This document shows positions 14,073-14,112 of a DNA stretch of 14,112 nt, one piece after another. This DNA is from JBGTKH01 sp041744735 (GTDB lineage: Bacteria; Planctomycetota; Planctomycetia; Pirellulales; Pirellulaceae), in the NCBI GenBank assembly GCA_041744735.1, contig JBGTKH010000302.1, positions 1 through 14,112 on the forward strand, read 5' to 3'. The position numbers and the translations under genes were made by a program. The notes beneath the pieces are model-generated. The model made no database searches. It had not been told where the DNA came from and saw nothing but the letters and a program-made list of their open reading frames with translations. Position 1 is the stretch's first letter; each line of letters opens with the position of its first letter.

Positions 14073-14112
14073 CTGGCGATTTTGCTAGCAGCCGGGCCAT
14101 TTTTTTGAATTA
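14073..14112 (+). other. Window end after ceramidase-like gene
   Basis: There are 40 bases with a 7-T run near 14101-14107. AGCAGCC and GGGCC precede the T run without a convincing stem. Nothing firm can be called before the window ends. Confidence 0.2.

Noticed and set aside
1..14112. CRISPR, toxin-antitoxin, phage or other defence system
   Set aside because: No spaced direct repeats, no small paired toxin/antitoxin genes, and no nuclease, helicase or phage structural domains were seen in any frame.

Overview
The window reads as a stretch of chromosome from a GC-rich planctomycete, most likely Pirellulales-like. The reasons are the gene families (many short zinc-ribbon and membrane proteins, a ceramidase-like protein without a secretion signal, an MFS protein starting near an NPYAA motif), a primary-type sigma-70 factor with an acidic N-terminus, and short inverted-repeat elements between genes. 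This placement is an inference from family resemblance, not from a marker-gene comparison. I see no rRNA, tRNA, CRISPR array, transposase or phage gene.

Layout. (1) 244-3062, plus strand: a zinc-ribbon/TerB-like protein, then an ICMT-like membrane methyltransferase followed 31 bp later by a class III aminotransferase. (2) 3059-7171, minus strand: a compact run read in the order sigma factor, NAD-dependent epimerase/reductase, SAM methyltransferase, fatty-acid-hydroxylase-type membrane enzyme. The aminotransferase and the hydroxylase converge on a single CTAG that supplies both stop codons. (3) 7172-7962: about 790 bp between the divergent sigma-factor and SDR genes, with no convincing gene. 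(4) 7963-9418, plus strand: a classical SDR and a small zinc-ribbon membrane protein, separated by an inverted repeat followed by a T run. (5) 9597-10745, minus strand: a GNAT-fold acyltransferase. Its stop codon is completed by the end of a 129-bp palindromic MITE-like element flanked by TA. (6) 10808-14072, plus strand: a fragment that looks like the C-terminus of the ergothioneine methyltransferase EgtD, an ACS-type MFS transporter, a cascade of 6-, 7- and 8-nt tandem repeats across the transporter's 3' end, and a ceramidase-fold protein.

How the genes may work together. The minus-strand run has the composition of a lipid-tailoring cassette (reductase, methyltransferase, di-iron hydroxylase) placed directly behind a major sigma factor. 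The GNAT protein resembles the family that I recall includes bacterial ceramide synthase, the epimerase resembles ceramide-reductase/3-beta-HSD-type reductases, and the last gene has a ceramidase fold. A sphingolipid-like lipid theme is therefore a reasonable hypothesis. No serine palmitoyltransferase is visible here, and two of these proteins carry altered active-site motifs. The clearest sequence-level observations are the MITE-like element that completes a stop codon, two other inverted-repeat elements, the egtD relic and the tandem-repeat cascade.
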